DNA of 64,000 bases from Streptomyces ferrugineus (GTDB lineage Bacteria; Actinomycetota; Actinomycetes; Streptomycetales; Streptomycetaceae). Where the stretch lies: assembly GCF_015160855.1 (NCBI RefSeq), contig NZ_CP063373.1, positions 5,022,001 through 5,086,000 of the forward strand, given 5' to 3'. Numbering within the stretch: the first letter of the stretch is position 1; each line of letters begins with the position of its first letter. The position numbers were made by a program, and so were the translations under genes. Positions 7,946 through 15,622 of the stretch are shown here, in pieces. The notes under the pieces were generated by a model, which was given only the letters and a program-made list of their open reading frames with translations, was not told where the DNA came from and ran no database searches.

Positions 7946-9385
7946 TCACTGATTCAGGGTGCAGGTGGCGAGGGCGTTGACCTGCTGCTGTGCGGGGTTG
8001 AGGTTGAGGGCGTCGGTGATGCGGTTGATCGTCGCGACGCGTTGGTCCTTGAGCGGGTTGAGGACGGCGTTCTGGACGAGGTTGGCTCCGCCCTGGCCGG
8101 CGGCGTTGGCGATGCGGTTGTTGGCCTCCTGGATCTGGGCGTTCAGGAGGGCAAGGTTGCGATTGACCTCAGCCTGCACGCCGGCGGGGATCGCCGGGAG
8201 CTGAGCGGCGACATCCGGACAGTTCACGGTGTTCGCGGCACCGGCATTGTTGTTGCCGTTGTTGTTGCCCTGACCGTTGCCGTTGCCGTTGCCGGCGTTG
8301 TTACCTCCGGCATTGTTGTTGCCCTGGCCGTTGTTGTTGGCACCATTGCCGCTGCCTCCCTGGCTGGCGGCGTTGGCGAGGCGGGTGTTCGCTTCCTGGA
8401 TCTGGGCGTTCAGCTGGGCGAGGTTGCGGTTGACCTCGGCCTGCGCGGCAGCAGGGATCGCCGGGAGCTGAGCGGCGACATCCGGACAGTTCACGGTGTT
8501 CGCGGCACCGGCATTGTTGTTGCCGTTGTTGTTGCCCTGACCGTTGCCGTTGCCGTTGCCGGCGTTGTTACCTCCGGCATTGTTGTTGCCCTGGCCGTTG
8601 TTGTTGGCACCATTGCCGTTATTGAGCGTGCAGGTGGCGAGGGCGTTGACCTGCTGCTGTGCAAGGTTGAGGTTGAGGGCGCCGGCGATGCGGTTGATCG
8701 TCGCGACGCGTTGGTCCTTGAGCTGGTTGAGGACGGCATTCTGGACGGCATTTGCTCCGTTGTTGTTTCCCTGGCCATTGTTGCCGTTGCCGTTCCCGGC
8801 GTTGTTGTTGCCCTGGCCGTTGTTGTTGGCACCATTGCCGTTATTGAGCGTGCAGGTGGCGAGGGCGTTGACCTGCTGCTGTGCAAGGTTGAGGTTGAGG
8901 GCGCCGGCGATGCGGTTGATCGTCGCGACGCGTTGGTCCTTGAGCTGGTTGAGGACGGCATTCTGGGCGGCGTTGGCTCCGTTGTTGTTTCCCTGGCCGT
9001 TGTTGTTTCCCTGGCCGTTCCCCGCATTGTTGTTGCCCTGACCATTGTTGTTGGCACCATTGCCGCTGCCGCCCTGGCCGGCGGCGTTGGCGAGGCGGGT
9101 GTTCGCTTCCTGAATCTGCGCGTTCAGCTGGGCGAGGTTGCGGTTGACCTCGGCCTGCGCGGCAGCAGGGACCGCCGGGAGCTGAGCGGCGACATCCGGA
9201 CAGTTCACCGTTGTGGCTGCCGACGTGGCTGCCGACTTCGGGGTGTTCTCGGACTGGTCGTTCGTTTTGGACGTCTGTCCAGCCAGGGCTGAGCCGGTGA
9301 TCACCGCTCCGGACAACACCACGGCGGCCGTGCCGCCGATTATCGCCACGCGGCGCTTGCGGTACTTGGGAAGGGCCCGGTGCAT
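7946..9385 (-). CDS. Secreted modular protein with Asn/Gly-rich linkers
   Basis: A protein of about 479 residues, apparently exported (basic start HRALPKYRKRR, hydrophobic core, ALA-GQ cleavage). Two cysteine-containing modules recur. Module A begins NCPDVAAQLPA and continues to LAQLNAQIQEANTRLANA. Module B runs NAVLNQLKDQRVATINRI to VNALATCTLN. The order is A-B-B-A-A-B, joined by linkers of Asn, Gly and Gln (NGQGNNNG-type). Each module is mostly predicted helix with one Cys, so inter-module disulfides are possible. The second ATG (9385) is better spaced from GAGG than the first (9391). I do not recognise a described function; a cell-surface or matrix role is a guess. Confidence 0.8.
   Translation of the reverse strand: MHRALPKYRKRRVAIIGGTAAVVLSGAVITGSALAGQTSKTNDQSENTPKSAATSAATTVNCPDVAAQLPAVPAAAQAEVNRNLAQLNAQIQEANTRLANAAGQGGSGNGANNNGQGNNNAGNGQGNNNGQGNNNGANAAQNAVLNQLKDQRVATINRIAGALNLNLAQQQVNALATCTLNNGNGANNNGQGNNNAGNGNGNNGQGNNNGANAVQNAVLNQLKDQRVATINRIAGALNLNLAQQQVNALATCTLNNGNGANNNGQGNNNAGGNNAGNGNGNGQGNNNGNNNAGAANTVNCPDVAAQLPAIPAAAQAEVNRNLAQLNAQIQEANTRLANAASQGGSGNGANNNGQGNNNAGGNNAGNGNGNGQGNNNGNNNAGAANTVNCPDVAAQLPAIPAGVQAEVNRNLALLNAQIQEANNRIANAAGQGGANLVQNAVLNPLKDQRVATINRITDALNLNPAQQQVNALATCTLNQ
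8191..8351. repeat. 161-bp direct repeat, copy 1
   Basis: Appears identical to 8458-8618 by eye (offset 267 bases). It encodes part of module A plus the Asn/Gly linker of the secreted modular protein. The identity at DNA level points to recent unequal recombination inside the gene. Confidence 0.85.
8458..8618. repeat. 161-bp direct repeat, copy 2
   Basis: Second copy of the 8191-8351 block inside the modular secreted protein gene. Confidence 0.85.
8583..8744. repeat. Module B direct repeat, copy 1
   Basis: Matches 8805-8966 (offset 222 bases) almost perfectly. It encodes the linker end and most of module B. Confidence 0.8.
8805..8966. repeat. Module B direct repeat, copy 2
   Basis: Second copy of the 8583-8744 block. 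Confidence 0.8.
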
Positions 9386-9961
9386 GCACATACCTCACTC
9401 GGGTCGGGGTGGCACCGACCGGTGGTCGACCGGCCGGATCTTCTCGTTGTAAACGCGGCGCCTGCGTTCAGGGGTAGTTACGCGAAGCATGCGGTGTCGT
9501 GTTCAGCGGGTTCTCAGATTTCTGCAGACATTCCCTGGAAAAACTTCTCAACAGCGTGTCCTGTGTGGTATTCACGCGCCGTGTCCTATGTGGTGGCCGT
9601 GGAACTGGATCGTGCCCGGCCGCACAACTGAGAAGCCGTCCCTCAACCGACCTTGAAAGGTGCACGAGTTCCACACCGGGCTGCACGTCCGGATCCGTGA
9701 ACGCGAGGCCCGTGAGGCCGAGCCGAGCGCGGGAATTGTCGACGCACAGAGGGGTGTGCGGGCCGCGGCTTCGGCGCCGCCGTCTCAAGCGACTACGACG
9801 GCGGGAAGCACCCCGCCGGGCCGCGGGCCGCAATCGTGACCGACTGCCTGGGCCTACTCATCGCGGTTGCCCCACCGACATCGGCACCCGGGCGCCGCAC
9901 CAGGGCTGCGGGCCGCGCCGCAAACGCTGGGGCCCGCAACCGAGGGCTGAAGTCCGGCCAC
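9386..9961. other. Promoter-side gap of the modular protein gene
   Basis: The first 200 bases upstream of the minus-strand modular gene are less GC-rich and should hold its promoter. The remainder has only low-quality open frames. No gene recognised. Confidence 0.35.
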
Positions 9962-10960
9962 TCATGCAGCGATTGGCCACCGGGACGACGCTGACGTTCG
10001 CCGGGATCCCGTTCGTCGGCGCGATGGGCATCGCGGGGCCCTGACTGTCGGTGTGATGGTCGTCGCCGCAGTCACGCCGTTGCCCGGGCTGCTCGGACAC
10101 CGTGTCAACTCCCTGCCGGTACCCACACTGCGCCGGACACCGGTCCGACCGGCCCCGACAACGAGAACACCCTGACCTGCCGCTGGGGCGGCCACACCCC
10201 AGCGGCATTGGGTGCTGCACGCCGTGGGCTCCGCCGCCCTGTTGCCGAGCGTTCCGGTGCTGGAAACACTCCCCTGGTGATCACGATGGAGTGCGCGGAC
10301 AGGTCCATGCTGACGAAGCTGTACAAGGCCATCGGCCCCGTCAAGGAGGCGCAGACCGTCACTCAGCCGACCCCGGCACGGATGGCGAGGCAGCCGTAGT
10401 CACCGTCATCCCCAAGACGGCAAGGCTCTGGCCGGCGGGGCGACCGCCGTGGTCATCGACGTGGTCGGCAAGCGGCTGCCCTGGTGATCCGGGCCGTGGT
10501 CGGCGCCTGGGATGCCGCTGCTGTACGGCATGTTCCAGGCGCCGTTGTCGTGGCGCTGAAGGCGGCGCTGACGGCCGCTGTCGATCGGCGTGATCATCGC
10601 CACGTTCCAGTGGGGCTGGCCTGGACCTGCTCGGCCTGAACAAGACGGTACCTACCATGTCGGCCGTGTCCATGCTGCTGTTCGCGGTGATCCTCGGGCT
10701 CTCCTCTTCGTTGCGCGGAACGCCCACGACCATGATCGTGACGCGCAGTGCGCGGTGGTGCGCGGCAGCGAGTCGACGGTCCGCGTCATCATCACAGTCC
10801 GCGTGTTCCTCAGTTCCGTCTCCGTGCCGGAGACACTGATCCAGATGATCGGCATCGGCCTCGCCACGGCCGTGGTCCTGACGCGATGGTGATCTGGATG
10901 GTGCTCGTGCCCGACGTGATGAGTCTGCTCGGCGATCGCGCCTGGTGGCGGCAGAGCGGA
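9962..10960 (+). pseudogene. MMPL-family transporter remnant
   Basis: Several frames read in order reconstruct an MMPL (RND-type) exporter: GIPFVGAMGIAGP, PLPGLLGHRVNSLPVP, GAGNTPLVITMECADRS, DGEAAVVTVIPKT, then a transmembrane half with KTVPTMSAVSMLLFAVILGLS and a final LVPDVMSLLGDRAWW. These are signature positions of the family's C-terminal half. Numerous frameshifts and stops make it non-functional, and the N-terminal third is missing. Confidence 0.8.
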
Positions 10961-10988
10961 AGGCTGAGCCGGCCACCGGGGGCCTGTG

Positions 10989-11048
10989 CCCGTGGACAGT
11001 GGTGAGGGCCGTGCCCGTCCCGGCACGGCCCTCACCACTGTCCACGGG
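10989..11048. terminator. 27-bp perfect hairpin, strong bidirectional terminator
   Basis: Arms 10989-11015 and 11022-11048 are exact reverse complements over 27 bases with a 6-base loop (CGTCCC). It lies nine bases past the stop of the minus-strand DUF5988 gene and faces the end of the MMPL remnant on the plus strand. Confidence 0.85.
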
Positions 11049-11056
11049 TCAGCCGG

Positions 11057-11296
11057 TCACTCCGCGACGTACGTGCGGTACGTCCACTCGAAGACGCGGA
11101 GCCGCACGCCGTCGCGCTCCGCGGTCTCCGCGGTGGGTTCGAAGTGCTCGTAGGCGTTGCCGATCAGCAGCTTCAGCTTGTCCTGCACATCGGCCACGGA
11201 CCGGGTGCGTTGCTCCTCGGGCAGCCAGGTGGGCCCACCCCGCAGGACGACGTTGGGCACGGCCGTGGGCATGGCGTCGAACTGGTCAGAACTCAT
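11057..11296 (-). CDS. DUF5988 family small protein
   Basis: A 79-residue protein with the DUF5988 pattern: PNVVLRGGPTWLPEEQRTR, then KLLIGNAYEHFEPT and a C-terminal FEWTYRTYVAE. From memory, such proteins are found near nonribosomal peptide or similar gene clusters in Streptomyces; their function is unknown. Its start is six bases after the thioesterase stop, so the two form an operon. No synthetase gene is present in the window, so this looks like a leftover of a metabolite cluster. Confidence 0.75.
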   Translation of the reverse strand: MSSDQFDAMPTAVPNVVLRGGPTWLPEEQRTRSVADVQDKLKLLIGNAYEHFEPTAETAERDGVRLRVFEWTYRTYVAE

Positions 11297-11302
11297 ACGG
11301 CA

Positions 11303-12148
11303 TCACGCTCCGTCGGAGAGGTGGTGAGGGATGGTCAGGGATGGGTCGAAGTCGGCCGGCAGCTCGGGCCAGCACCCCGCCGCCCGGCCGAACGCCGTCA
11401 GACAGGCACGCACCATCTCGCCGACCGCCCACCACTGGGCGGCGAGGTAGAAGTGGCCTCCGGGGAAGACCTTCAGGTCGAAGGCCGCGGTGGTGTGCCG
11501 GGACCATGCATGTGCGTGGTCCATCTGGACGCGGGGGTCCACGTCACCGACGAAGGCCGTGACCGGGCAGGCCAGTTCGGCGCCCGGGCTGTGCCGGTAC
11601 GTCTCGATCGCGGTGTAGTCGGCGCGCAACGTCGGAAGGATCATGTTCCGGATCCCGGCGTCGTCGAGCAGGCTGCTCGCCTTGCCGCTGAGCACGCGCA
11701 CCTCCGCGATCAGGCCCGCGTCGTCGCGGCGGTGCAGAATCTCCTCGACGAGGACGCCGGGCGCTCGGCTTCCTGAGGCGATCAGGCCGAGCGGGGCGGT
11801 GCCGGACTCCTGCTCCAGTCTCCGGGCCACTTCGTAGGCGACGACCGCGCCCATGCCGTGCCCGAAGAAGACCAGAGGTCGGTCCGTCGATTCCTTCAGT
11901 TCGGCGCAGACCCCGTCGACCAGGGCCTCGATGCCGGTCGGCGCGGGCTCGGCGCTGCGCTCCTGCCGGCCGGGGTACTGCACGCCGAACACCTCGGCGG
12001 CATCGCCGACCGCGAGGCGCATCGGGTGGTAGAACGACGCCGATCCCCCGGCGTACGGGAAGCAGAGCAGCCGGATCCCGGCGGGGCGGTCGGACGTGGG
12101 CCCGAAGGCCCGTATCCACTGGTCAGTGCGTGTGTTCGGCGGCGGCAT
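11303..12148 (-). CDS. Type II thioesterase-like protein lacking the nucleophile
   Basis: A protein of 281 residues of the alpha/beta-hydrolase thioesterase family that proofreads peptide/polyketide assembly lines. It has LLCFPYAGGSASFY near residue 30, an FFGHGMGAVVAYEVARRL elbow near residue 98, GDVDPRV and a late GGHFYL carrying the His. The elbow normally reads GHSMG; here codon 98 is GGC (Gly), so the catalytic serine is missing. The gene may be inactive or non-catalytic. The ATG at 12148 follows AAGGAG at a slightly long 12-base spacing. It is co-transcribed with DUF5988 downstream. Confidence 0.78.
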   Translation of the reverse strand: MPPPNTRTDQWIRAFGPTSDRPAGIRLLCFPYAGGSASFYHPMRLAVGDAAEVFGVQYPGRQERSAEPAPTGIEALVDGVCAELKESTDRPLVFFGHGMGAVVAYEVARRLEQESGTAPLGLIASGSRAPGVLVEEILHRRDDAGLIAEVRVLSGKASSLLDDAGIRNMILPTLRADYTAIETYRHSPGAELACPVTAFVGDVDPRVQMDHAHAWSRHTTAAFDLKVFPGGHFYLAAQWWAVGEMVRACLTAFGRAAGCWPELPADFDPSLTIPHHLSDGA

Positions 12149-12477
12149 GAGCGGCTGTGTCTCCTTGTCGTGAGGGGGTCCGCCAGTGGCCAGGGCCGAG
12201 CATCTCGGCGACGAGTGATGCCTGCTGCACATCAGCGCCGCCCCCTGACCCAGGCCGTGAGCCCCGCCGCGCTCGGCCTGCCCTGCACCATGGACGGCCC
12301 CCACGCTGTCGGGGGGCATTGCGGCAGAAGTCGGCACTGCGCGGGTGCCCTATGAGGAACGAACGCCTCACCTCATTCGACGTATCGATCGCCCGTCAGA
12401 GCCCGTGGTAGTCGTGTCACGTGCCGGTTCCTCAGCCACCACATGAGACGACCTCGAGAATCTCCGCCATGAGACGC
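12149..12477. other. Gap upstream of the thioesterase
   Basis: A minus-strand frame ends at 12123, overlapping the thioesterase start (translation ADVQQASLVAEMLGPGHW). It could be the tail of a lost upstream gene of the same operon. No family is recognised. Confidence 0.3.
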
Positions 12478-12797
12478 TCACGGGGCTTCCTTCTCGCGCC
12501 GCCGGCGTTCCCGCGCACGGTCGACATGGCGGAAGGGCGCGTCCACGGCCGCCCTCCATACCAGTTCGAACGGTCCCTGCCGGAAGCGCCGCAGCCACAG
12601 GTACGCGGCAAGCATCAGCAGGGCGCTGATCCCGGCCCAGGCGACAATCGTGCCGACACTGTTCAACGGCCCCAGGCGAAGAGCCCATTCGCCGTACCGG
12701 TGAAGAGCCAGATGTCGCTCAGCAACGTTCCGACGATGGCGACGCCGCGTAACACATCAAGCGATTGAACTCGCTTGATGCTATGTAAGTTGGACAT
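12478..12797 (-). pseudogene. DUF418 gene with a large internal deletion
   Basis: The first 35 codons are intact (SIKRVQSLDVLRGVAIVGTL, then LSDIW). The sequence then jumps, with a frameshift, to the family's last 60 residues (LNSVGTIVAWAGISALLML, then RFRQGPFELVWRAAVDAPFR). About 300 residues are lost. The start codon and upstream region closely match those of the intact gene at 27656. Confidence 0.9.
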
Positions 12798-12910
12798 TCC
12801 GCGATGCTAGGGCGGTGGGCGCACCGCGCACCTCGGCCGGATGAGCGGAATCGTTCTCATCACTTCGGCGGGGACTGCATGCCGGACGGGCGTCTTCGGG
12901 CGTACCAGGA
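12798..12910 (-). promoter_or_regulatory. Duplicated DUF418 promoter region
   Basis: Read on the minus strand, this stretch closely matches 27540-27655 in front of the intact DUF418 gene. Both share CATCCGGCCGAGGTGCGCGG and the block CTAGCATCGCGGAATG, which holds a TAGCAT hexamer seven bases before the ATG. Conservation outside the coding part suggests the promoter was duplicated with the gene. Confidence 0.7.
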
Positions 12911-13220
12911 CCTGCGGAGAGCGGGCCTGTCCGGTGTGCAGACCCGAGACCTTGTCCCCGCCGAGCGGCCAGCCTGACCCCGTCCGCCGACGAGGCCCTC
13001 ATCATTTCGGAGGAGCCGCTCATGACCTCCGGTGCACAAGTCACTCCAAGTCGTCAGTGATGTATTTCGCACCAAACCGTGCGGAGCCTATTCAGTCCCG
13101 GTGTCCCCGGAGAAGTCCATAATCGCCACTCACACGATCGCCATTCGGCCGGCATGCGCCCTCCAAGCTCACACTTCTTTCCATCCGTCGCCGAGGTGAA
13201 GGCCGGCGTCTTCGTGGTCC

Positions 13221-13580
13221 ATGGTCCAGCAGGACCTCAATGTCCGGCCCAAGCACTTCGGCCAGTGGTGGAGCCCTCGCGAAGCACGGCGTAGAACGGA
13301 AGATCTGGCTCTCCCAGGCCGGCCACGTCCGCCCTTCGTTTCTCGCCGCGCCGAATGGGTCGACACCCTGCACCGCTGGTTCGACCACGGACTCCTCGTC
13401 TATGACCACGGCATCGACGACGAGCCCATGGCCGACATCGAACGGCATCCCGACGAATGGGTGACGGCGAGCGTGTGGCCGCACCGAGGAGACCTGGACC
13501 GGCGCCCAGGCCAAGGGGGATGCCCGCACCGCGACCGGGGCATCCGGCACAGGCCCGTTAGCGTGGCTGCACGAACCTGA
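13221..13580 (+). CDS. Hypothetical protein, uncertain
   Basis: An open frame of 119 codons with actinomycete-like third-position GC and plausible composition (EWVDTLHRWFDHGLLVYDHG). No ribosome site is convincing, there is no recognised family, and the tail is low-quality. It may be a decayed gene rather than an expressed one. Confidence 0.3.
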   Translation: MVQQDLNVRPKHFGQWWSPREARRRTEDLALPGRPRPPFVSRRAEWVDTLHRWFDHGLLVYDHGIDDEPMADIERHPDEWVTASVWPHRGDLDRRPGQGGCPHRDRGIRHRPVSVAART

Positions 13581-13621
13581 AGGCCGCCGCCGATGCCCGC
13601 GCCTGAACGGTGGGCGCATGT

Positions 13622-13657
13622 GGGGGCGCGGCCGCTGTCTGCCAGGACCGCGCCCCC
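13622..13657. terminator. Hairpin after the TAP-like hydrolase gene
   Basis: GGGGGCGCGG and CCGCGCCCCC pair over 10 bases with a 16-base loop, about 40 bases past the stop of the minus-strand gene at 13699. Confidence 0.55.
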
Positions 13658-13698
13658 TGCGCTCAGGACCTCATCGAGTCAGGCCGCGTTCACACGGT

Positions 13699-15327
13699 TC
13701 ACCGGTGCGCCCCGGTGCCCAGCAGGTCAGGCAGCGGGTTGAGGAGATTGCCGCTCGGCGACTGCCTCTGGGGGGAGGGGGCCGTGGGCCAGATCGCGGG
13801 GCAGCGGGCGCCCTTACGCGGAGTCTTCAGGGTGAGGAGGTAGGTGTCGGTCGCCTTGCGCATGCACGGGCTCTGCCAGTAGGTGCCGTGACCGGCGCCG
13901 TCGTAGGTGAGGAGCACGGCCTCCCGGCCGATCTGACGGGCGGCGTTGGAGGCCCAGGAGTACGGGGTGGCCGGGTCGTAGCGGCTGTTGGTGAGCAGGA
14001 TCTTCGGGGTGCCGTCGACATCGAGCCGGTGCGGCGGGTTGGTCACCTCGGTCGGCCAGTTCTGGCAGCCGGTCAGCTCGGCCCAGGCCATGGAGCTGGA
14101 CCGGGTGACGGGCGCGATACGGGCGAGTTCGCGTTCGTAGCGGGCGAGGGTGCGGTACGAGGAGACGTCGAACTCGTAGTCCTGGCACGTCACCAGGTCG
14201 ACCACGAACGGGCCCTGCTCGCCGCGCGCCCGGAGGGACCGTGCCGGTGCGGGGTCGGTGGAGTCCAGGTCGGCGAGATCCTGGGCGAGCTCGAACCAGT
14301 AGCCCGGGCCGGCCACCTTGTGCAGGACGAGATCCTGGACGTCCTGCGGGGTGAGGGTCTCGGGCGGGTCGCCCGGCAGTTCGCCCGGCCGGACGATCTC
14401 TCCGGCGGCAGCGCGCTTGTACAGCGAGCCGAACACAGCGCGGGCGTCAACGCCGTGGAGCGCGCAGGACGGCGTACGGGCGCACCAGTCGGCGAACTGT
14501 CCGTACGACTCCTCCATCGCGACGGCCGAGGTCTTCTGGTACGCCCAGTTGTCCAGGCTGTGGTCGATGTTGGAGTCGAGGACCATCGCGCGGACGCGGT
14601 GCGGGTGGAGTTCGGCGTACTGCTGGCCGATGCCGGTGCCGTAGGAAATGCCGTAGTAGCTGATCCGCTTCTCGCCCAGGCCGGCGCGGATCGCATCCAT
14701 GTCACGGGCGACGCTCTCGGTGTCCATGTTGTCGGCCAGCGGCCCGTTGGCGGCACGGCAGTTCTCGCCGAGTGCCTGGTTTGCCTTGCGGAGGGCGACG
14801 AAGGAGGTGGCGCTGTCCGGGTGGAGCAGCCTGCTCCGGGCGTCCACCAGATCCCCGTCACACGTCACGGGGTTGCTGCGGCTGACGCCGCGCGGGTCGA
14901 AGCCGACGATGTCGAAGCGTGCCAGTACTTCGGGCGAGAAGTATTGGGGAGCATTGAGCGTGAAGTCCACGCCGGGCACACCCGGACCACCCGGGTTGAC
15001 CAGCAGCGAGCCGATCCGGCGCTTGGGGTCGGTGGCCCGGTGGCGGGCCAGGGCCAGGTCGATGGTGGTGCCGTGCGGTTGCTTCCAGCTGACGGGCACC
15101 TTGATCGTGGCGCACCCGAAAGTGCCCTGCCCGGAATCGCTTTCACAGGGTTTCCAGGCTATGCGCCCGGGTTGGGGGGCCTTCTGCGGGGCAGTGGCCC
15201 CGGACTCGGGAGCGGCCACGGCCGTCCCGGCGAGCAGCTGACCGATCAGCCCGGCGACCAGGGCTGCGACAGCCAGTCTTCTGCGTCCTTTGGAGGGCGG
15301 GGGGAGTGGGGGGTGGTTGATCGCCAC
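13699..15327 (-). CDS. Secreted TAP-like alpha/beta hydrolase (tripeptidyl aminopeptidase family)
   Basis: A protein of 542 residues. A signal peptide (RRRLAVAALVAGLIGQLLAG, cleavage near AVA-AP) is followed by an alpha/beta-hydrolase core: LLVNPGGPGVPGV oxyanion region, FDIVGFDPRGVSRS, and nucleophile elbow YYGISYGTG. The C-terminal TAP-like domain has LLTNSRYDPATPYSWA (acid) and TYDGAGHGTY (His). Family members remove N-terminal tripeptides or cleave related substrates outside the cell. The GTG at 15327 is preceded at six bases by GGAGGA, better than the upstream ATG at 15345. It diverges from the subtilisin gene and has a paralogue at 40564. Confidence 0.88.
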   Translation of the reverse strand: MAINHPPLPPPSKGRRRLAVAALVAGLIGQLLAGTAVAAPESGATAPQKAPQPGRIAWKPCESDSGQGTFGCATIKVPVSWKQPHGTTIDLALARHRATDPKRRIGSLLVNPGGPGVPGVDFTLNAPQYFSPEVLARFDIVGFDPRGVSRSNPVTCDGDLVDARSRLLHPDSATSFVALRKANQALGENCRAANGPLADNMDTESVARDMDAIRAGLGEKRISYYGISYGTGIGQQYAELHPHRVRAMVLDSNIDHSLDNWAYQKTSAVAMEESYGQFADWCARTPSCALHGVDARAVFGSLYKRAAAGEIVRPGELPGDPPETLTPQDVQDLVLHKVAGPGYWFELAQDLADLDSTDPAPARSLRARGEQGPFVVDLVTCQDYEFDVSSYRTLARYERELARIAPVTRSSSMAWAELTGCQNWPTEVTNPPHRLDVDGTPKILLTNSRYDPATPYSWASNAARQIGREAVLLTYDGAGHGTYWQSPCMRKATDTYLLTLKTPRKGARCPAIWPTAPSPQRQSPSGNLLNPLPDLLGTGAHR

Positions 15328-15622
15328 AGATGTTCCTCCATGCATCAGGAGTTCACGGACCGGCCACAGCGTCGGTCGAACCCACCTGTGGGGCAAGGAA
15401 TGTGACGACCAGTCACACAGAATCGGCCATTCCACGCTCCGGGGAACCGCGCCGGCGCTCATTCGCTGAGCTCAGCCGGGCCGTCTCTACCGTTCGGCAC
15501 AGACGCACAGGCCTTTCGGCAGAGGGACACCCCGCCTCCGTCACCCCATGCTGCTTCGGACCCATGCGATCACACGCGATGACGTCGATCGCTCCCTGCG
15601 TTCCTTACGGAAGGGTGCTCGG

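Noticed and set aside
8191..8966. Possible CRISPR array or tandem regulatory repeats
   Set aside because: Repeat units are long, in frame and code for protein modules; there are no unique spacers of constant size.
7721..9292. A 523-codon plus-strand frame opposite the modular secreted gene
   Set aside because: Its Val/Ala repeats mirror the Asn/Gly repeats of the minus strand; there is no ribosome site, and the minus strand has a signal peptide.
12840..13080. Possible small gene before the hypothetical at 13221
   Set aside because: Part of the stretch is the duplicated DUF418 promoter region; the frames are not coding-like.
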